Assembly (NCBI GenBank): GCA_015956445.1 | Contig: WIUZ02000001.1 | Coordinates: forward strand, 744,001-808,000 | Length of the DNA stretch: 64,000 nucleotides | DNA from: Thelephora terrestris | Lineage: Eukaryota; Basidiomycota; Agaricomycetes; Thelephorales; Thelephoraceae | Reading direction: 5' to 3' | In this document: positions 34,556 to 47,592 of the stretch, one piece after another | Layout of the letters: every line of letters begins with the position of its first letter | Numbering within the stretch: the first letter of the stretch is position 1 | The notes under the pieces: generated by a model | The model's database searches: none | Seen by the model: the letters and a program-made list of their open reading frames with translations, nothing else | What the model was told of the DNA's origin: nothing | Made by a program: the position numbers and the translations under genes

Positions 34556-36186
34556 TCAAATCTCTGCGGCCAGGACAAAAAAGATTAGCACTCCCTTGGA
34601 ATCGGTGTGGAAGAGCAAACTCACGTATACGTGTTCCTTGTTCTAAAACGACAATCTCCGCACCAAGCCCTTTCTTCTCAACCAAAGCCCTGACCTCAGC
34701 CCCGATGACTTCGCTAATAGGCCCGTCATACTTTCCCCCCACATCGCCCTTGCAATGCATGATGTAGACGGTAACGCCATCCAGCATACCCCGCAGCGAC
34801 CCGAGAGGTATGGGGTTAAGTTTTTTCTTCTTCCTCGTGCGAGTGTCCGGACTGATTGCACCTTCTGCAACAGCGATCGAGGCCGATTGGAGATTGTTCT
34901 TCGCCTTATACACCTCCAGGGACAGTGCGACGAGTTCATCGACGAGATGCACAGGATTCAGATGTCCAAACAGAAGACTGTCGGGTCGGTCAGATGTCCA
35001 CGAGCATTCAATAAAGATCGAGGCAAGAGTGTGTGGGATTTTCGGGGCAGCGGCTTTCCATACGTGGATTGTTTGAGGTTTCAGAGATATCGAGTCCGGC
35101 TCAACATCTCCAAAGAACAAGAGCTCCCGTTCCGTCACGTTATTTCGCAAGAAATAAGCAGCAGATTCGTAGACACTCCCGGTTTTCGTGAGACCGTGCG
35201 TCACAGGCATGGAACACACAGACAAGTCGCGATTAAGAAAATAATATCCGCGATCTGTTGGTAATCTATTGCAGCGAATGATCAGAAAACATCTTCGCAA
35301 AACGGAAACAAGGACGGGGGGCTCACGGAGAGTATACAAGCATAGCATTCGCGTCCTCCTTCTTATGAGAGGCGAGTTTTGGCCACAGTCGATCGGCAAA
35401 GATAACTTCGAGGTCCTTGATGGTCTGTTTCCGAGCGTGGATTAATTTTTGGCCGCCCATAGAGCCCGCGGATAACACGAGACCGTTCACGTGGTCGAGA
35501 TGCGAATGTGTGATCAAGTAACACCTTTGGAGTGGTAAACGGCACCGATCAGCAAACGAAATCCCACACGACAGGAAAGAGACAAAGGCGAGAATCACGG
35601 GCCGGGCCGGGCGCCATGTAGAACAAATGAGGTATCATCGTGCCTTTTCATTTATCGCGAGCAAGATTAGATCACGAGCTGGGACTCACTTCATGTAGGA
35701 GAAGACTTGGGTCGCGGTGTACGGTTTTCCCGTCTCGCCGTTAACTCCGAACAGGTCAGGGTCAGACTTCATGATCGTTTCCAGTGCACCCAGTCCCGAA
35801 CCTGCGCGGAACACCCGTCAGAAACGCGGGGGAACAACTAAATACGAGGCAACGAGGTAAAAGTAACTTACCGGCTTCGAGGCCGACGACAGAATCCTTT
35901 TCCCAGTCTGAGCCTGACGCTTTGACGAGGTATCTGAAACCGATTGCGTCCTCGAGGTCAGCACATGACACAGCCCGAGTAACTTGCGGGTGAAAAGATC
36001 TTCACCGAACCGCAAGAGAGGTTCACTCACGCAGATAGGTTGGTCTCGAATGGTCCTCCTCCACACCCAATAACCACCATATCGAAGCTCGGGCCCTGGT
36101 CTACAATTTCCCCGATCGTTCCGGTGACAGCGGTGGAGGTCGAGGGAGACCCAGCGTCATGTCTGTCTTCAATAGGCCCAACTCTC
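34556..36186 (-). CDS. Class II (PDE1-type) cAMP phosphodiesterase
   Basis: About six exons. The start region holds FDMVVIGCGGGPFETNLSA, the family's opening motif. The next exons read YLVKASGSDWEKDSVVGLEAG and GSGLGALETIMKSDPDLFG. The metal-binding motif HSHLDHVNG of the metallo-beta-lactamase fold follows, then HGLTKTGSVYESAAYFLRNN and IFIECSWTSDRPDSLLFGHL. A short last exon after an intron (GTGAGT..CGCAG) ends the protein in TRIQI at 34556. These enzymes hydrolyse cAMP to AMP with low affinity and set the basal tone of the PKA pathway. I chose the ATG at 36186 because the conserved FDMVVIG segment needs residues before it. A start at 36087 is the alternative. Confidence 0.9.
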
Positions 36187-37212
36187 ATCCGGCAAAACCG
36201 TTGCAGCCGCCTGAGGAGGTGCCCGTACAAGTCAGAGATGGGCGCAAAGAAGTGAGATAAATATGTCTGTTCGTTTTGTTTCGACAGCTTGACGGACGGG
36301 AAATGGGTGAGAAATATCGGTGTGGGAGCCGAGAGAGGCGGCGGGAGAGAGGAAGCGACGAGAGAGATGTCGGGAACAGGCAAACCAAGGAGCAGGAGTA
36401 GAGGGTTATATACTGAGAGAGAAGAAAGGCACACGGACCTCTAGAGGCTGTCCAGCTGTGAGGTGGGAGGTCCGTGGTGTATGATGGAATAAGCGCAAGG
36501 TGAACAGAATGCGAAGTGTAAAACCGTTCCGGACACTATGCGGCAATCACTCTTCTTCCCGAGCTGCGCGCCGGGTGACAGAAGACGGCGGTGGGCCTGA
36601 AACACGTTCATCAACAACTCACGGAATGTGCGCATCAGCACATTGTCCCCCGCATTATCTATTTATCGCATACATCTTCCACTCAATCGCGACCACCTGT
36701 ACGACAATGGCATACAGGCTTCGCCTTGAGTCACCTCACCGGCCAGAGCACACAGCCATGACGAACCACTTGCACTGGGCGGGTGAGTCGATCAATAAAA
36801 ACACAAGTTCGATCCATTTACTTTGCTCAAAATCTGCACCAACCCATGTCCAGAAGTCATGCCTCGCATTTAAAAGCCAAGAATAAGTGGAAAAGGAAGA
36901 GATAAACCCCCGAGAGAGTGAGCATTATCTGTAATGAAATAAACGCCGCAAATAAAGGAGAGGTGTCATCATATATGAAGGCACAGTGCACGAGTAAGAG
37001 GGGTAGGCTAAAGTAAGGCAATCCGTCCAACCCGAGGTAGATAGAAAAACTAGGGGGTAGAAGGCGGAGATAACAATGGGACGATGATAAGGGCGCGGGG
37101 GAAAGAGACAAAGGCAACGAGTGTGTCTGGACCCGACGGAGTCGGGGAATGAAAAATATTCAACAATCGTAGTGAAAATAGATCTGCCCACAGCCAAAGC
37201 TCTCTCGGTAGG
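36187..37212. other. Spacer between phosphodiesterase and Ede1-like gene
   Basis: One kilobase with no supported gene. It should contain the promoter of the phosphodiesterase and the 3' untranslated region of the Ede1-like gene. The minus strand next to 36186 is open for about 250 bases but shows no domain. Confidence 0.4.
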
Positions 37213-40200
37213 TTATACAGAACCCACCAGGGAATTCAACGCCCTCTGGAAGTCGTATGAAGACCTCTCCAAGGCGGCAACCGCCTGGTCTCTGCTGAAT
37301 CCCATCGCCGTCAATTGCTTCACGACGTCCAAATCATCGTTCTCCGTGGAACCGTGTTCTTGCGGAGGTGTCAGATGTGAGCTCCGGCTTGGGATTGGAG
37401 GTGGGTTTTGCGTATCGTGTGATTTCTTCTTCTTCCCAAACGGCAGTCGGATCTGCTATCGAATAAAGGAATGTTCAGTCAGTAAAACTTGTCCAATTGA
37501 TCCAAGTCGGGTGTCGAGGAAACCCAATGATCAGCGTAAAGGTCAAAACTCACACTCAGCCTCGAGGTCCTAGTGGTGTGCTCCTTTTCTTTCAATTTGT
37601 CCGCCGTTGTCGGGCGCGGTTTTGGCGGTGTCAGCTTGTTCGAAGGTGGCTCGTGATGACTATGAACACTTCCGTTACTACCGAGTGGTGGGGAAGAGGC
37701 GCTTTGTTGAGGGGGAGGAGAGTACGAAGGCCGCGGGAATTGGACAGGCGGGACTGGTGAAGACGGCTTATTCGTCATTTGTGGTACCGGCCCAGATCCG
37801 AATGCTTCGAACAGCGCATCAGCTTTCGAGGTCCTATCCCCTCCAAAAAGGGGTACCCCATCCAAAGTTGGATGAAGCGCGGCACCTTTCGTTTCGCTTT
37901 CGGTGATTCCTGGCCTAGCCGTGGTCGTGGTCCCAAACGCTGTGTCGAACGAAAAGGGTTTGGTTTGTTCTTGACCGGGACCAGACGCCTGAGTGGCCGG
38001 TGGCCCAGGGGCAGGAGGCGAGAAAGTGTCCACGCTAAACGCGTTGTCGAACCCAACATTCACATGAAACGCATCTCCGCTAGAAGTAGGGGCAGGGGGG
38101 AACGGGTTCAAGGCGCCATTGGTGGTGGGAGCTGATTGGGGAACTGGAGCAGGAAATGGAGTGGGGAAAGGTGGTGCGTTCGAGTCAACCTTCACAGCTG
38201 CAAAATCAAAATCGTCCTCAAACGCAGAATCGAAACCGAAGGTATCATTCGTTGCCGTTTGACTAGAGGGTATCACTCCCATCGCCTCGTCGAAAGCGTT
38301 CTTTCCTGCAATAGGGTCGCTCTGCTGGTCCGCTGACTTGTCAGTAGGAGTAGACACCGACAATGGATTGTTTCCGGCCAAAAGTGAAGTCTGGAAGGGG
38401 GACTTTGACGCGTCGTTGCCGGTCTGGTTTGGTGTGATAGTAGAAGGCATGGAAATGATAGAAGCGCTCGTTTCCGAACTGACCCCAAACACGTCGTCAA
38501 AACTCGAGCCCGTCGAAGATTTTTTGGAGACCTCTACTGGAGCCGGCGACGGCGCACCGAACGGTTGCGGTTGCTGTTTAGAAGCGGCGATTGCCTCCTC
38601 AGGCCCGTCGTCTTCGTCACTGCTGTCCTCGTCGGCCGCAACGGTGTGGGCACCCAAGTCAGGCCCTGCGGAAAACGCTCCAGGGATCGGTGGGAACTGG
38701 GATGCGGCAGCATCGAGAGGGGTGAACGTGCGCGCGGGTCCTTTCGGGGATTCGTGCATCGCGGCGACAGAAGCAAGGGGGGTGACGAATAGATCGTCGG
38801 CCTCAGCGACAGAGGAGGGAGACATAGCTCTGTCATTGTCGGCGCCCGATTCTGTGCCACCTTCCATGGGTTGTGGTTCTTCGACGTGCGAGTTGCCTAG
38901 TCCGAATGGGTCATCCAAGTTGACCTGCACGTTGCTATCATCCATTGGTTGGGTCGGGACCGGAGGATCCGCCGGGGTACCGAACGACATGAATGGAAAC
39001 TGGGACGGAGGGGGACTTGCAGTGGTGCGGCGTTCGAATGGATTGGTATTCCTGACTGAAGATGACCGTAGGCTAGGTGAACCAAAAGCGGATCCTCCAG
39101 GGGTATCTGGGAGAGGTTGAGCAATAGCAGCGGCGAGAATGTCCGGCGACGAAGGCGTGAAGATATCTTGTCCGTTGGTTGACACTTCAGTGGGCATCGC
39201 AGCACCAGTTTCCTCAGCCAACTCGGCCTCTGCTTCGTTTACCTCCTTGACCGCCTCGACTAGCTCAGCCTCAGCATCACTCCGCTCATTCTCGACTTTT
39301 ACCTTCTCTGCCTCCCTCGTCGCGAGCTGCTTCCTTGCAATGGCCAAAAGTCCCTTCTGTAGTTTCGCATCCTTCCTGCTCTTCTCGATCTCAGCCTTGA
39401 CAGTCTCAATCTCGGCCCCCGCAGCCGCCATCTTCCTCTGCAATTCTCTGACCTCCTCTTTATCCCTGAGCAACGCATTCTGGACCTCGTTCTTCTCGAG
39501 ACGCAAAGCGCTAACGTCACTCTCAGCTGTGATCAGCTCTTGCCGGGTCTTGTTGATATCTGCATTCTGGTTGGCGTACCGCTCACGGAGTGCAGCGAGG
39601 AGCTTAGTTTCAGTCTCGTATGCGGTCTTGGCCGCCGTGAGCTGGCTCTGCAAATTCGAAAGTTCAGTAGCCTGCTCGGCCAATCGTTGCTCGGTTTCTT
39701 TACGCTCATTTGTGACGGTGCCCAGCGATCGATTTGTGGAGTTGAACTGATTATGAAGGTTTCCGATCTCAGCGGACTTGTCTTCTAGCGGCGGGGCAGG
39801 GGCAGATGGCTCATCGTCGCTGAGGAAGTCATGTGAGCCCGAGCTCGCGAAAGGGTCTGGGGCAGGTACAAAAGAGGGGGCAGTGAACCGAGTCGGGCCT
39901 CCAGTGGTCTGGGAGAAGATGGGTGGGGAATGAGACAACTGGGGGCCGGTTCCTTGTGGTTGAATGGGAGGCTGATACGACCCTGTGGTATGTGATTGTA
40001 GGGGTGTCGCGTTCAATGTTCCCGTTCGCTGAGGTTGCAGGGGTTGCCGAGTTGGTTGAGTTGTGGCAGTTGTAGATGGGGGAGGAGAATCATCCCATAG
40101 TAAATCCTGGATCTCTTGCTGGGGCAGAGAAGCGGGTGGTACGTTGCCACGCAGAGAGGGAGGGACCAGTGACGAGGGCAAGGTTGCTGGCAGGGCCTTA

Positions 40201-41551
40201 CCAGCAAGCTTTGATTGGATCAAATGAAATGCGACCGCAAATCCGTCCTTCGTGAGCCGTCCCTCCTTGTTCAAATCAGACAGGTCCCTGAGCCTCAAAG
40301 TCAGACAATCGAACGGTTAAAGACACTAAAGGGCGCACCATATCTGGGCGAGAACCTCTTCCGGAAGATTGGACTGCATCATGAAAGGAACTGCGGCATC
40401 GGCTTCAATGTAACCCTTCTTCGTCGTGTCGAGGCCTTCGAAGAACCTGTCGGAAGTGGCCTTCTCCGCCGGGGTGATGTCCCACGGTGGGGCTGGTGGC
40501 GTACCAAAGGGGGTGGGTTGGTTAAATGTGCTCGGCCCCGGAACTGCAGCTGGTCGGGGAGGAATGATTGGCGCGGGTCCTCTACCTGTGAGCTGAGCTT
40601 GCAGCCCACCCGTGTACTGGGGTTGAATGGGGCCGACAGGGAAGCGGCTTGTGGAAGGGCTTGGTTGCAAGCTGCCACCAGTTGAATGAGATGCGACCGC
40701 GTCGAACTTTCCGGACGCCTGGTCATAGAGGCCGGGAGGAAGGCTGGTTGGGACGAAGGAGAGTTGTCCCGACATAGTGGCTTGAATGAGGTACATTGCG
40801 ATGCAGAAGTCGGTCGCGTCCAAAGAACCGCGGTTCTTTGTATCTGCCAGGTTCCTATGTACGAGCGTGGAATAATCAGAAAAACCCCAGCTGCGAGCGC
40901 GAGGCGACAGACCATATCTGTGACAGCTTGTCGACAGGAAGTTTAGATTTGACAAACACCTCGCTGGCTTTTTCACCTATTCACGTCATTGGTGATTCGA
41001 AAATGAGTGGGGGCTCCGAGTTGAGGGCGATTAGACACACCTTTCAGTATGCCATTGACCGGGTTGCACCCATAGAATATCTTCATGAACTTGGCTTTAT
41101 CTTGAGGTGTCAGTGGGGGAACTGATGAAACGACGGGTGGAGGCGATTTTGCCCGGCCAGCCGAACTTCCAGTGTGTTGTTGGAGAATCGGTAACGAGAA
41201 GCCTTCAATGTTTGGTGGTAACCCGGCTGGACAAATATGAGTTCTTGCCAAAAGGGCTAGAGCGGAGCACTCACGCTTCGAAAGCAGTGCCTCCGAAAGC
41301 GGCTCACCGCGCTGAGCGTGTCCCATGAGTCGGAGGGCAATCGAAACGCCTTTACGGGTCAAAAAGCCATTGTTCTCGCTGTCCGCGGCGGCCCACACTT
41401 CCCCTAGAACGGTGGGAGAGAGCTTCGTACCGTTGAAGACGCCGACTGCGGTGTCTCCAGTGATTATACCTAGCTTCTTGGGGTCACATTTCTCGAATAT
41501 CTTGTTGGTCAGAGCAATTTCTGCTTGAGAGGGAGCAAAATCGCTGGACAT
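37213..41551 (-). CDS. Ede1/Eps15-like endocytic scaffold (EH domains, coiled coil, UBA)
   Basis: Start MSSDFAPSQAEIALTNKIF at 41551. Three EH domains follow in separate exons: VGVFNGTKLSPTVLGEVW; SEVFVKSKLPVDKLSQIW with NLADTKNRGSLDATDF; and MMQSNLPEEVLAQIW with DLSDLNKEGRLTKDGFAV. A Pro/Gln-rich section leads to a coiled coil near 39200-39750 (LREKYANQ-like heptads) and a long Ser/Pro-rich acidic region. After one more intron (AGT|GTGAGT..AGCAG) come a basic patch (FGKKKKSHD) and a C-terminal UBA domain (LDVVKQLTAMGFSRDQAVAA), with the stop at 37213. EH domains bind NPF motifs and UBA binds ubiquitin. Ede1 is an early coat protein that starts clathrin endocytic sites. The architecture matches the fungal family, at about 1,330 residues. 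Confidence 0.92.
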
Positions 41552-41941
41552 TGCGTCCAGAATTTACAGAGGAATCGTGGCGACAAGGTTGAGTCCGATG
41601 TGGGGAGGACGAGAGCTTGAGGTTGAGTGCAGACAGGCTACGATTGGTTGACCCCGGCCAACTCCGATCAAGCCGCTGGGCTTTGCTCTGTTTCTTTTGG
41701 CTCAAAGTGGTGTATGCGCACAATCAAAATATCAAGCTGCCAATGCCCAATACTCCACTCAGTTGTCTGAAGGCTTTCCGGGATTTTTACCGATTTTCTA
41801 GAGATGCGGTCACGCCAAACTGAGGCACAGGGTGACGACGTGATGTGACTGATCGCGTGATCTGCAATGTGGACGCGCCCAATTTGAAAAATCGCGAAAA
41901 AGTTGAACTTATAGGTCAACCATAAACCACCAGTCCACGCT

Positions 41942-42884
41942 ATGGAACAGCTCACGTCCTCTCTCGCCCCCCCTCGCGCCTCCACAAAGCAACCTGCGCA
42001 GGGCGCTTCTCAAGATGCCGCTGGCAGCGTTACTAAACGGTCTGTATTTGTCTATTACACATCACATTGAAATATAAGGATTCAAGCAAAATTCAAAAGG
42101 CTCAGCAGTGAGCTTATGACCTTGATGGTACGACCCAACAATTTCCCATCAATGTAGTGATGCTAATTGTATCTCATAGATGTCCTCTTTCCCTGGAATC
42201 GTGAGCGGCTACTTTCACATCCAGTTGCGTTCGCGTTGACGCGTCTCGACTAGTCTGCCTTCCCAAAATCCGATGCCAATCTCTTCGAGTGGGCCGGAAC
42301 GATTGAAGGCGCTTCGGCCACTGTAAGTCAAGTTCCAGGCGCGTCGAACCCTTCCATTGACCTCCCTCGGCTAGATTTACGCTGGCTTGCGCTTCAAGAT
42401 TTCTATCTCCTTCCCTCCAAACTACCCTTATGCCGCACCAACGATAAAATTTGATACTCCATGCTACCACCCTAACGTTGACCTGACTGGTGGCGCGATC
42501 TGTCTGGACATTCTCCAAGTATGCGGTCTCGCGTACTCTTATTCTAAACACGAGATTCTGACATGCCCACAGGACAAGTGGTCCGCCGTTTATAGCGTGC
42601 AAACCATCCTCCTCTCCCTCCAGTCTCTCCTAGGTGGTAAGTTAGAGTTCCCCGATGCAGAGTAGATTTGAAACAAGTGACAAACCTTCATTAGAACCCA
42701 ACAACGCTTCACCACTCAATCCAGATGCCGCAAGAATCTGGGACAAGCCTGGAGGTCAGTAGTCTATTAAACCCGCGTTTTGCACGTCACCCTGACCCCT
42801 TTCGCATCCTCGCTTTTGCTCACAGAGTTCAAGACGCAGCTGATGAAGTTCTACCGACCGATCAACGAGGACGGACCAATCTGA
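41942..42884 (+). CDS. Ubiquitin-conjugating enzyme E2, UBE2C/Ubc11 type
   Basis: Seven exons with clear splice signals give about 170 residues. The N-terminal extension starts [15 protein letters not shown]. The UBC fold follows: LSSELMTLM, then [40 protein letters not shown] and [15 protein letters not shown]. The catalytic Cys is in [27 protein letters not shown] and [16 protein letters not shown] complete the fold. The end [19 protein letters not shown] stops at 42884. UBE2C enzymes charge the anaphase-promoting complex with ubiquitin to degrade cyclins and securin. The ELMTLM and TPCYHPNVD signatures favour this class over other E2s. Confidence 0.92.
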
Positions 42885-43335
42885 GACCTCCCTCCCTTTG
42901 CATTTCGTCCTCACCCATCACCCTGCAGCCCGTTGGTGTATATATCTCGTAGTCTTGTTTTTGGAAGTCATCGCGTAATATAATGTACTGAGAATATACC
43001 ATCGCGACGGCGAAGCACTCCCGCGGTTGCTGGTTGCCGTCGAGACGACCGTGAGCATCGATCGAGTGAGCTGCAGTCGGTCATTGTAGACTTCCACTCT
43101 CTACAGACTACACCTGACCTTTTTCCTTCACCCTCCTTCCACCCCTTTCTTCTTTTCTCTCTTTTTTCAGTTGTCGTTCTTTTCGAAAGATAGGTCTTTT
43201 CCGTTTCTCCGGTCCAAGAGATCTAAGTCACGAACACACAGTCTCGCGTTCACGGTCTGTATCCATCTCCTGAACAAACATCGGAAAGGAAAACAAGCTG
43301 ATACTTTTCTAGGTCTTGCGACTATACACAGAACA
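42885..43335. other. Spacer with pyrimidine-rich promoter region
   Basis: It contains the 3' end of the E2 gene and a strongly CT-rich stretch (about 43100-43170) before the next gene. CT-rich tracts close to the start are typical of fungal promoters. Confidence 0.45.
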
Positions 43336-43988
43336 ATGCCTCGCCGTCCTGCTCCTACTCCCCTTCGTCTCTGCCCCCCTGGACCTGTCCCACGAGGCAC
43401 ACCCAAGTTCGTGATGCCGTCCATCCCTCTCCCTACCTTCCAACCACCCTCCGCCCTTTCATCGTATTCCACCCGGACCTCCTCTCGACGGAGGTCGCAC
43501 AGGGAGCTCCCTGTTTTTCAAGACTCCGAGCCCAAGGAGCAACATCAGGTTTATGGCCACATGCCTTCTGGGTCAACATCCTCGGTTTCCTCCATTTCCT
43601 CGACCTTGTCTTGGGATTCCAAATGCTCCTCGCCGGTCAGTTCCCAAGTTCGAGGACCCTGGGACCATTCAGGTTCCATTGGCAGCAAGCTGGATATTTC
43701 CAATATTTTGGCGCCTCCCCAACCAGTCGCGATCAGTCCTTGAGGTCTCCAGATCCAAGTTCTTGATGCTACTTTGGTCCCTCTTGACTATATTGTTGTT
43801 TCTTCCCTGGTGGCTGATCCAACATTGTGTATACCTCATCCGTGAGACTCGTAAGTTATTTTGAGGTTTTCACATTGAACGCCTTCTGCCCGGCTAACTA
43901 TTTGACAGTTCTTCAGTTCTTTGCCCTTCTACCGCCGTTTGTGCATACATGCACACATTTCCTTCGTTGCTCGCCTGGAATTACATAG
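43336..43988 (+). CDS. Small Ser/Pro-rich protein with predicted C-terminal membrane segments
   Basis: Start MPRRPAPTPLRLCPPGP, followed by a Ser/Pro/Arg-rich region. Read straight through, the frame stops at 43743. A 37-base GT..AG stretch near 43630-43670 would shift it into a frame with a strong hydrophobic segment (FLMLLWSLLTILLFLPWWLI). Next comes a good intron (GTAAGT, CTAACT branch site, ACAG), then LLQFFALLPPFVHTC to a stop at 43988. The second intron is convincing. The first is short for this genome, so the 5' half is less certain. I know of no family. The C-terminus would anchor the protein in a membrane. Confidence 0.5.
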
Positions 43989-44467
43989 CTGGATCTCACA
44001 TCGTATATTGCCCTTGTGTCGCACTGCGTGCTCTACATCATCAGAACTCCCTCGGCCACTCGACTCTCGCATAATCAGCAGGCTACCATATCGCGTACAT
44101 ATTGTCGAAGTGCAATTGCATTCATTTTCGCCCTCATAGATGTTCATTACCCTCAATCCCACCTCTCTGCGGCTGCCCATTGGGTCGTCATCTCTGACGC
44201 AACAGAATCTTGCCCTCCAACGTCCTTGAACCTGGCAAGGCCTGATGAATGGGCAATAGGACGTGATTATCCACAGGTTAGGAACTGGTCTCACAGAAGC
44301 CTTTGACTCATTTCACAACGGCGGATTGCGTGGGGGCGGTAACTCCCACCCCTCGGGTGTCGTTAGAGAGGGTGTAGGACCAAGGTCAATATTTCTATCG
44401 TCTCAAAAGGCGGTTCGGAGAAGTTGGGCCCGTCGTCCAACTTCCCTCAGTCACGGTGCCGAGTGAC
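43989..44467. other. Convergent 3' spacer
   Basis: Between the small membrane-protein gene and the end of the phosphoesterase gene. No coding region is supported here. Confidence 0.4.
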
Positions 44468-47453
44468 TTACAACTGATCCATGCCGTCCCTGTGGACTTC
44501 GGTCGCTCCAAGATCGTTCGACTTCCCAAAAACCGTCGAAAATAACTCGACACCCCGCACAATCCGGTGTATCCTTTGCTGCGTGTCGCGTGCATACTGC
44601 CAGCCGAACCAGTAATTTCGCAAGCGGTAGAAGTACATAACGTTACATTCACTTCCATCTTTCCACGGCCGCCCATCGTCACCTCCTTTTGACACGACGA
44701 ACTTACGCCCTGCCGCTATCCTTGAACCTTCCATCCAAGGTTGGATGTATACGTAACAGGTCGTCTTCGTCCATCGTGCGCAAGTTGGTCTCACCTACAC
44801 CTTTCCCCTTCTCCGAATTCGTTTCTTTGGGCTGAGAAGTTCCCCAGTTCCTTCTCACCCGTTCTCCATCAAAACAGTCCACTTCACTCATGTGTTCGAC
44901 CTGGGTGACACTCAGGTTATCCTGGTAATGCCTCCTGGACCTGATTGACTTGATCACAAGCGAGGTCGCAAGCTTCCAGTGCATCTTCGGGTTTTCCAAC
45001 TTCTGCGACCGTTTGCTTTCGCGTTGGATAATCATCTCCGTATTGGCTTGTATGAAACTCCGGGTGAGAGCGTCTTCTCTCGCCAGTCGTGACATTCGGT
45101 TCACAAATCGTGACCCTGTACGGTATGATCCGTTTCAGTTGACTGGAAAGGTGGAAGAGTCCGTCATCGACTCACCGAGGAGGTACTTCCTCGCTATGGT
45201 GCTCATCATTTGCCCGCCTTCATCCTCGACCAGATACTTGTTCCCTTTCAACATATCGTACCCGTCGTGTCCACTGGCTAGATACTCTCTCGTGACAACC
45301 TTGTACATCCTCCCACCTTTCTCCCGTTTCACCTGATCGACCCAGTCCCGACTGACGCCAATGGCCATCGATTGGGTGGGAGTAACTAAACCGGAAGTAC
45401 TGGTTGGAGTATCGGTGGTACTGTCACTGATTTCCGGGTCAAAATGCACACTGACGACGCGTTGTCCAGGTGGGAGGCGAGAGTCCCACACTACGCGGAA
45501 CCCTGAGATGACGGGAAACCGACTAGATATCTGAATCAGCGAAAAAGGACGTGTGGGCTACGAAGGGTGCGTTACCCTTCTTGGGCAGGCCAGGTTCTCA
45601 GACCTGCTTCCAACGCGGCCCAGATAGTCTCTCCGTCTAATTCTAACACGACCAACGAGTCTTCGAACGGGAGGATCTCCATGATATCTCCCAATGTGAT
45701 ATTTCCTATGATTCAGCGTTCAGTCAGCGGCGCAAAGACCAGTTTATCACTGGGTTACCTGGCCCATAGACTGAGTCGCCACGCAAGCTTCCTGCACAGA
45801 TGAGCACCGCGTCTGCCCCTCCGCATCCCTTCAGGCAGAGGACGTCGTCGTAGGCGTGTCTGAGGATGTCAGCAAACCAGTTGCTTGAAGCCATCTAATC
45901 GGGGATTATAGAACCACAAGACATTCAATCAATCTTCCGAACCATACCTCCTGCGTTCGAATGTATTGAGAGCTTAGATCAAGTTCGACATCCGTCTTGG
46001 CCACGGGTTCCTTTAGTGAGGCGGAAACGGATTCAAGGACGGACTTGAGGGCTTCCCTGAGACTTTGAGATTGAGGCATTCCAGGCTTTGTTTCGAGCCG
46101 TCGTCCTTAAATCACGTCTCAGCATATTCTGGAGGTATTTCTTGAGGGACATGCCTTTAATCGACTTGATCAATTTTCGTCTCACCGCCCCATCCGTGGT
46201 CTCGGGAACGTTTCCTAACTCCAGATCTATCGACGTGAGGTCACGGAAGTCCGTACCGCTCTTAATAACCAGGATATCTCCCTTGTCTCCTTCGGCTCCT
46301 AGGCACTCTTGATGGACATCATAGTTTTCCCAAAATGTCACACCTTTTGAGGCGAAGTAGAAGTGGTCGTGGCCTCCTAAGAGTACGTCAACTCCGTGTG
46401 AGAAAACGATCTGGCTTGACGGGATGTGTTCAGGTGAGAGAGCGAGAAGATCCCTCGCCAAAGCGATGTCCTAGATAGACTCGTAAACCTTGCGTGTTCA
46501 TGACGCGTCCGTGTTGATGTCCACCTACGTTCGGTAACCTGTGAACGGTGGAATCAGCGGAATGTCATAACTTTCCCGATGCGTGCCAGTCACCTCGAGT
46601 GCGTCAGAGCAATAATGATATCACACTTCTCTTCGCCCCTCAGACGAGCGGAGAGGTCTCGACCCACTTCGGCCATGCTTCTGTATTCAAAGTTAGGAGG
46701 CCAAGAAGAGACGGTTGCTATCCATTCCCTATTGCGAATGCGAGCGTTAAGGAATATAGCTTCAATTGAAGTTGTCACCGTACTCTTCTACGAGCCCAAT
46801 AACGCCGATGCGGACATCCCCGCGTTCAAATATCTCGTACTCCTTGAGATATTCTGGAACTTTTGACGTGGCGCTATCGATGATATTGCTAAGCACCCAG
46901 GGCTGTGAAAGGGATCATTGCCCGACGTTCAGCGCATATTAACGACGGTACGTACGAACTTTGTCGCCGAGACGAGCTTTGTTAAATGGGGATATCCTAC
47001 AATAATACTTCGGTAAGACGTTGGTTCCAAGTTTCACGCTGACAGACTTTTGTCGAACCAAAGTCAAAATCGTGATTTCCTGGCCAGAAGTCAGAAGTCA
47101 GCAAACGTTCCAGATGCTGGATTCATACCTGTGAGGGCGACATCGGGCGCGATCTCATTCACGACTGGGATCTATAGCGGTGACAGGAATTGAGAACGCA
47201 TCGGGGTAATAGATAGCGCAAAATCGCGTACCATATGGGTCCCTCTGGTCACAGAGCTCTCTACTGACGGAGCAAATAGATCTCCGGAAAACAATACGAG
47301 GCCCTCTTTCGAAGACTTCTTCCAGGACTCCCGGATATCATTTACCATCTGAGCAAACTGAGTGACATCAATCGTGTCGGGCGACTTTGGAGACAACTTT
47401 TGTGGCTGGACCCTGTACACATCGTTGAAATGCAGGAGAGAAATAGAAGGCAT
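44468..47453 (-). CDS. 5'-nucleotidase-family metallophosphoesterase
   Basis: Start MPSISLLHFNDVYRVQPQ at 47453. The metal-site motifs come in order: HFNDVY, FSGDLFAPS, GNHDFDFGSTK (47055-47090), and GVDVLLGGHDHFYF. The C-terminal 5'-nucleotidase domain follows, with a glycine-rich CGGADAV-like segment near 45810-45840, LASGHDGYDML and a tail. The gene has many short introns. The family hydrolyses phosphomonoesters such as 5'-nucleotides with two metal ions. I see no signal peptide, so it is probably intracellular and its substrate is open. The last 250 bases can be read in two frames after the segment RIHPTLDGRFKDSGR, so the end at 44468 is tentative. Confidence 0.85.
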
Positions 47454-47592
47454 CGTGATTCAACGCGCGCCGTTGCTTGGGCCGATCAGACCGAAGGCGG
47501 TTGTTTGTCCATGTTAGGAATCAACGATCCTCGATCAGACGCCGTCGGAGGGCAGCCCTATGACGTCTACCCAACACCCAAGCTGAACTGTG

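Noticed and set aside
39139-39750. Plus-strand open frame of 203 codons, Ser/Ala-rich
   Set aside because: It is the antisense shadow of the coiled-coil region of the Ede1-like gene.
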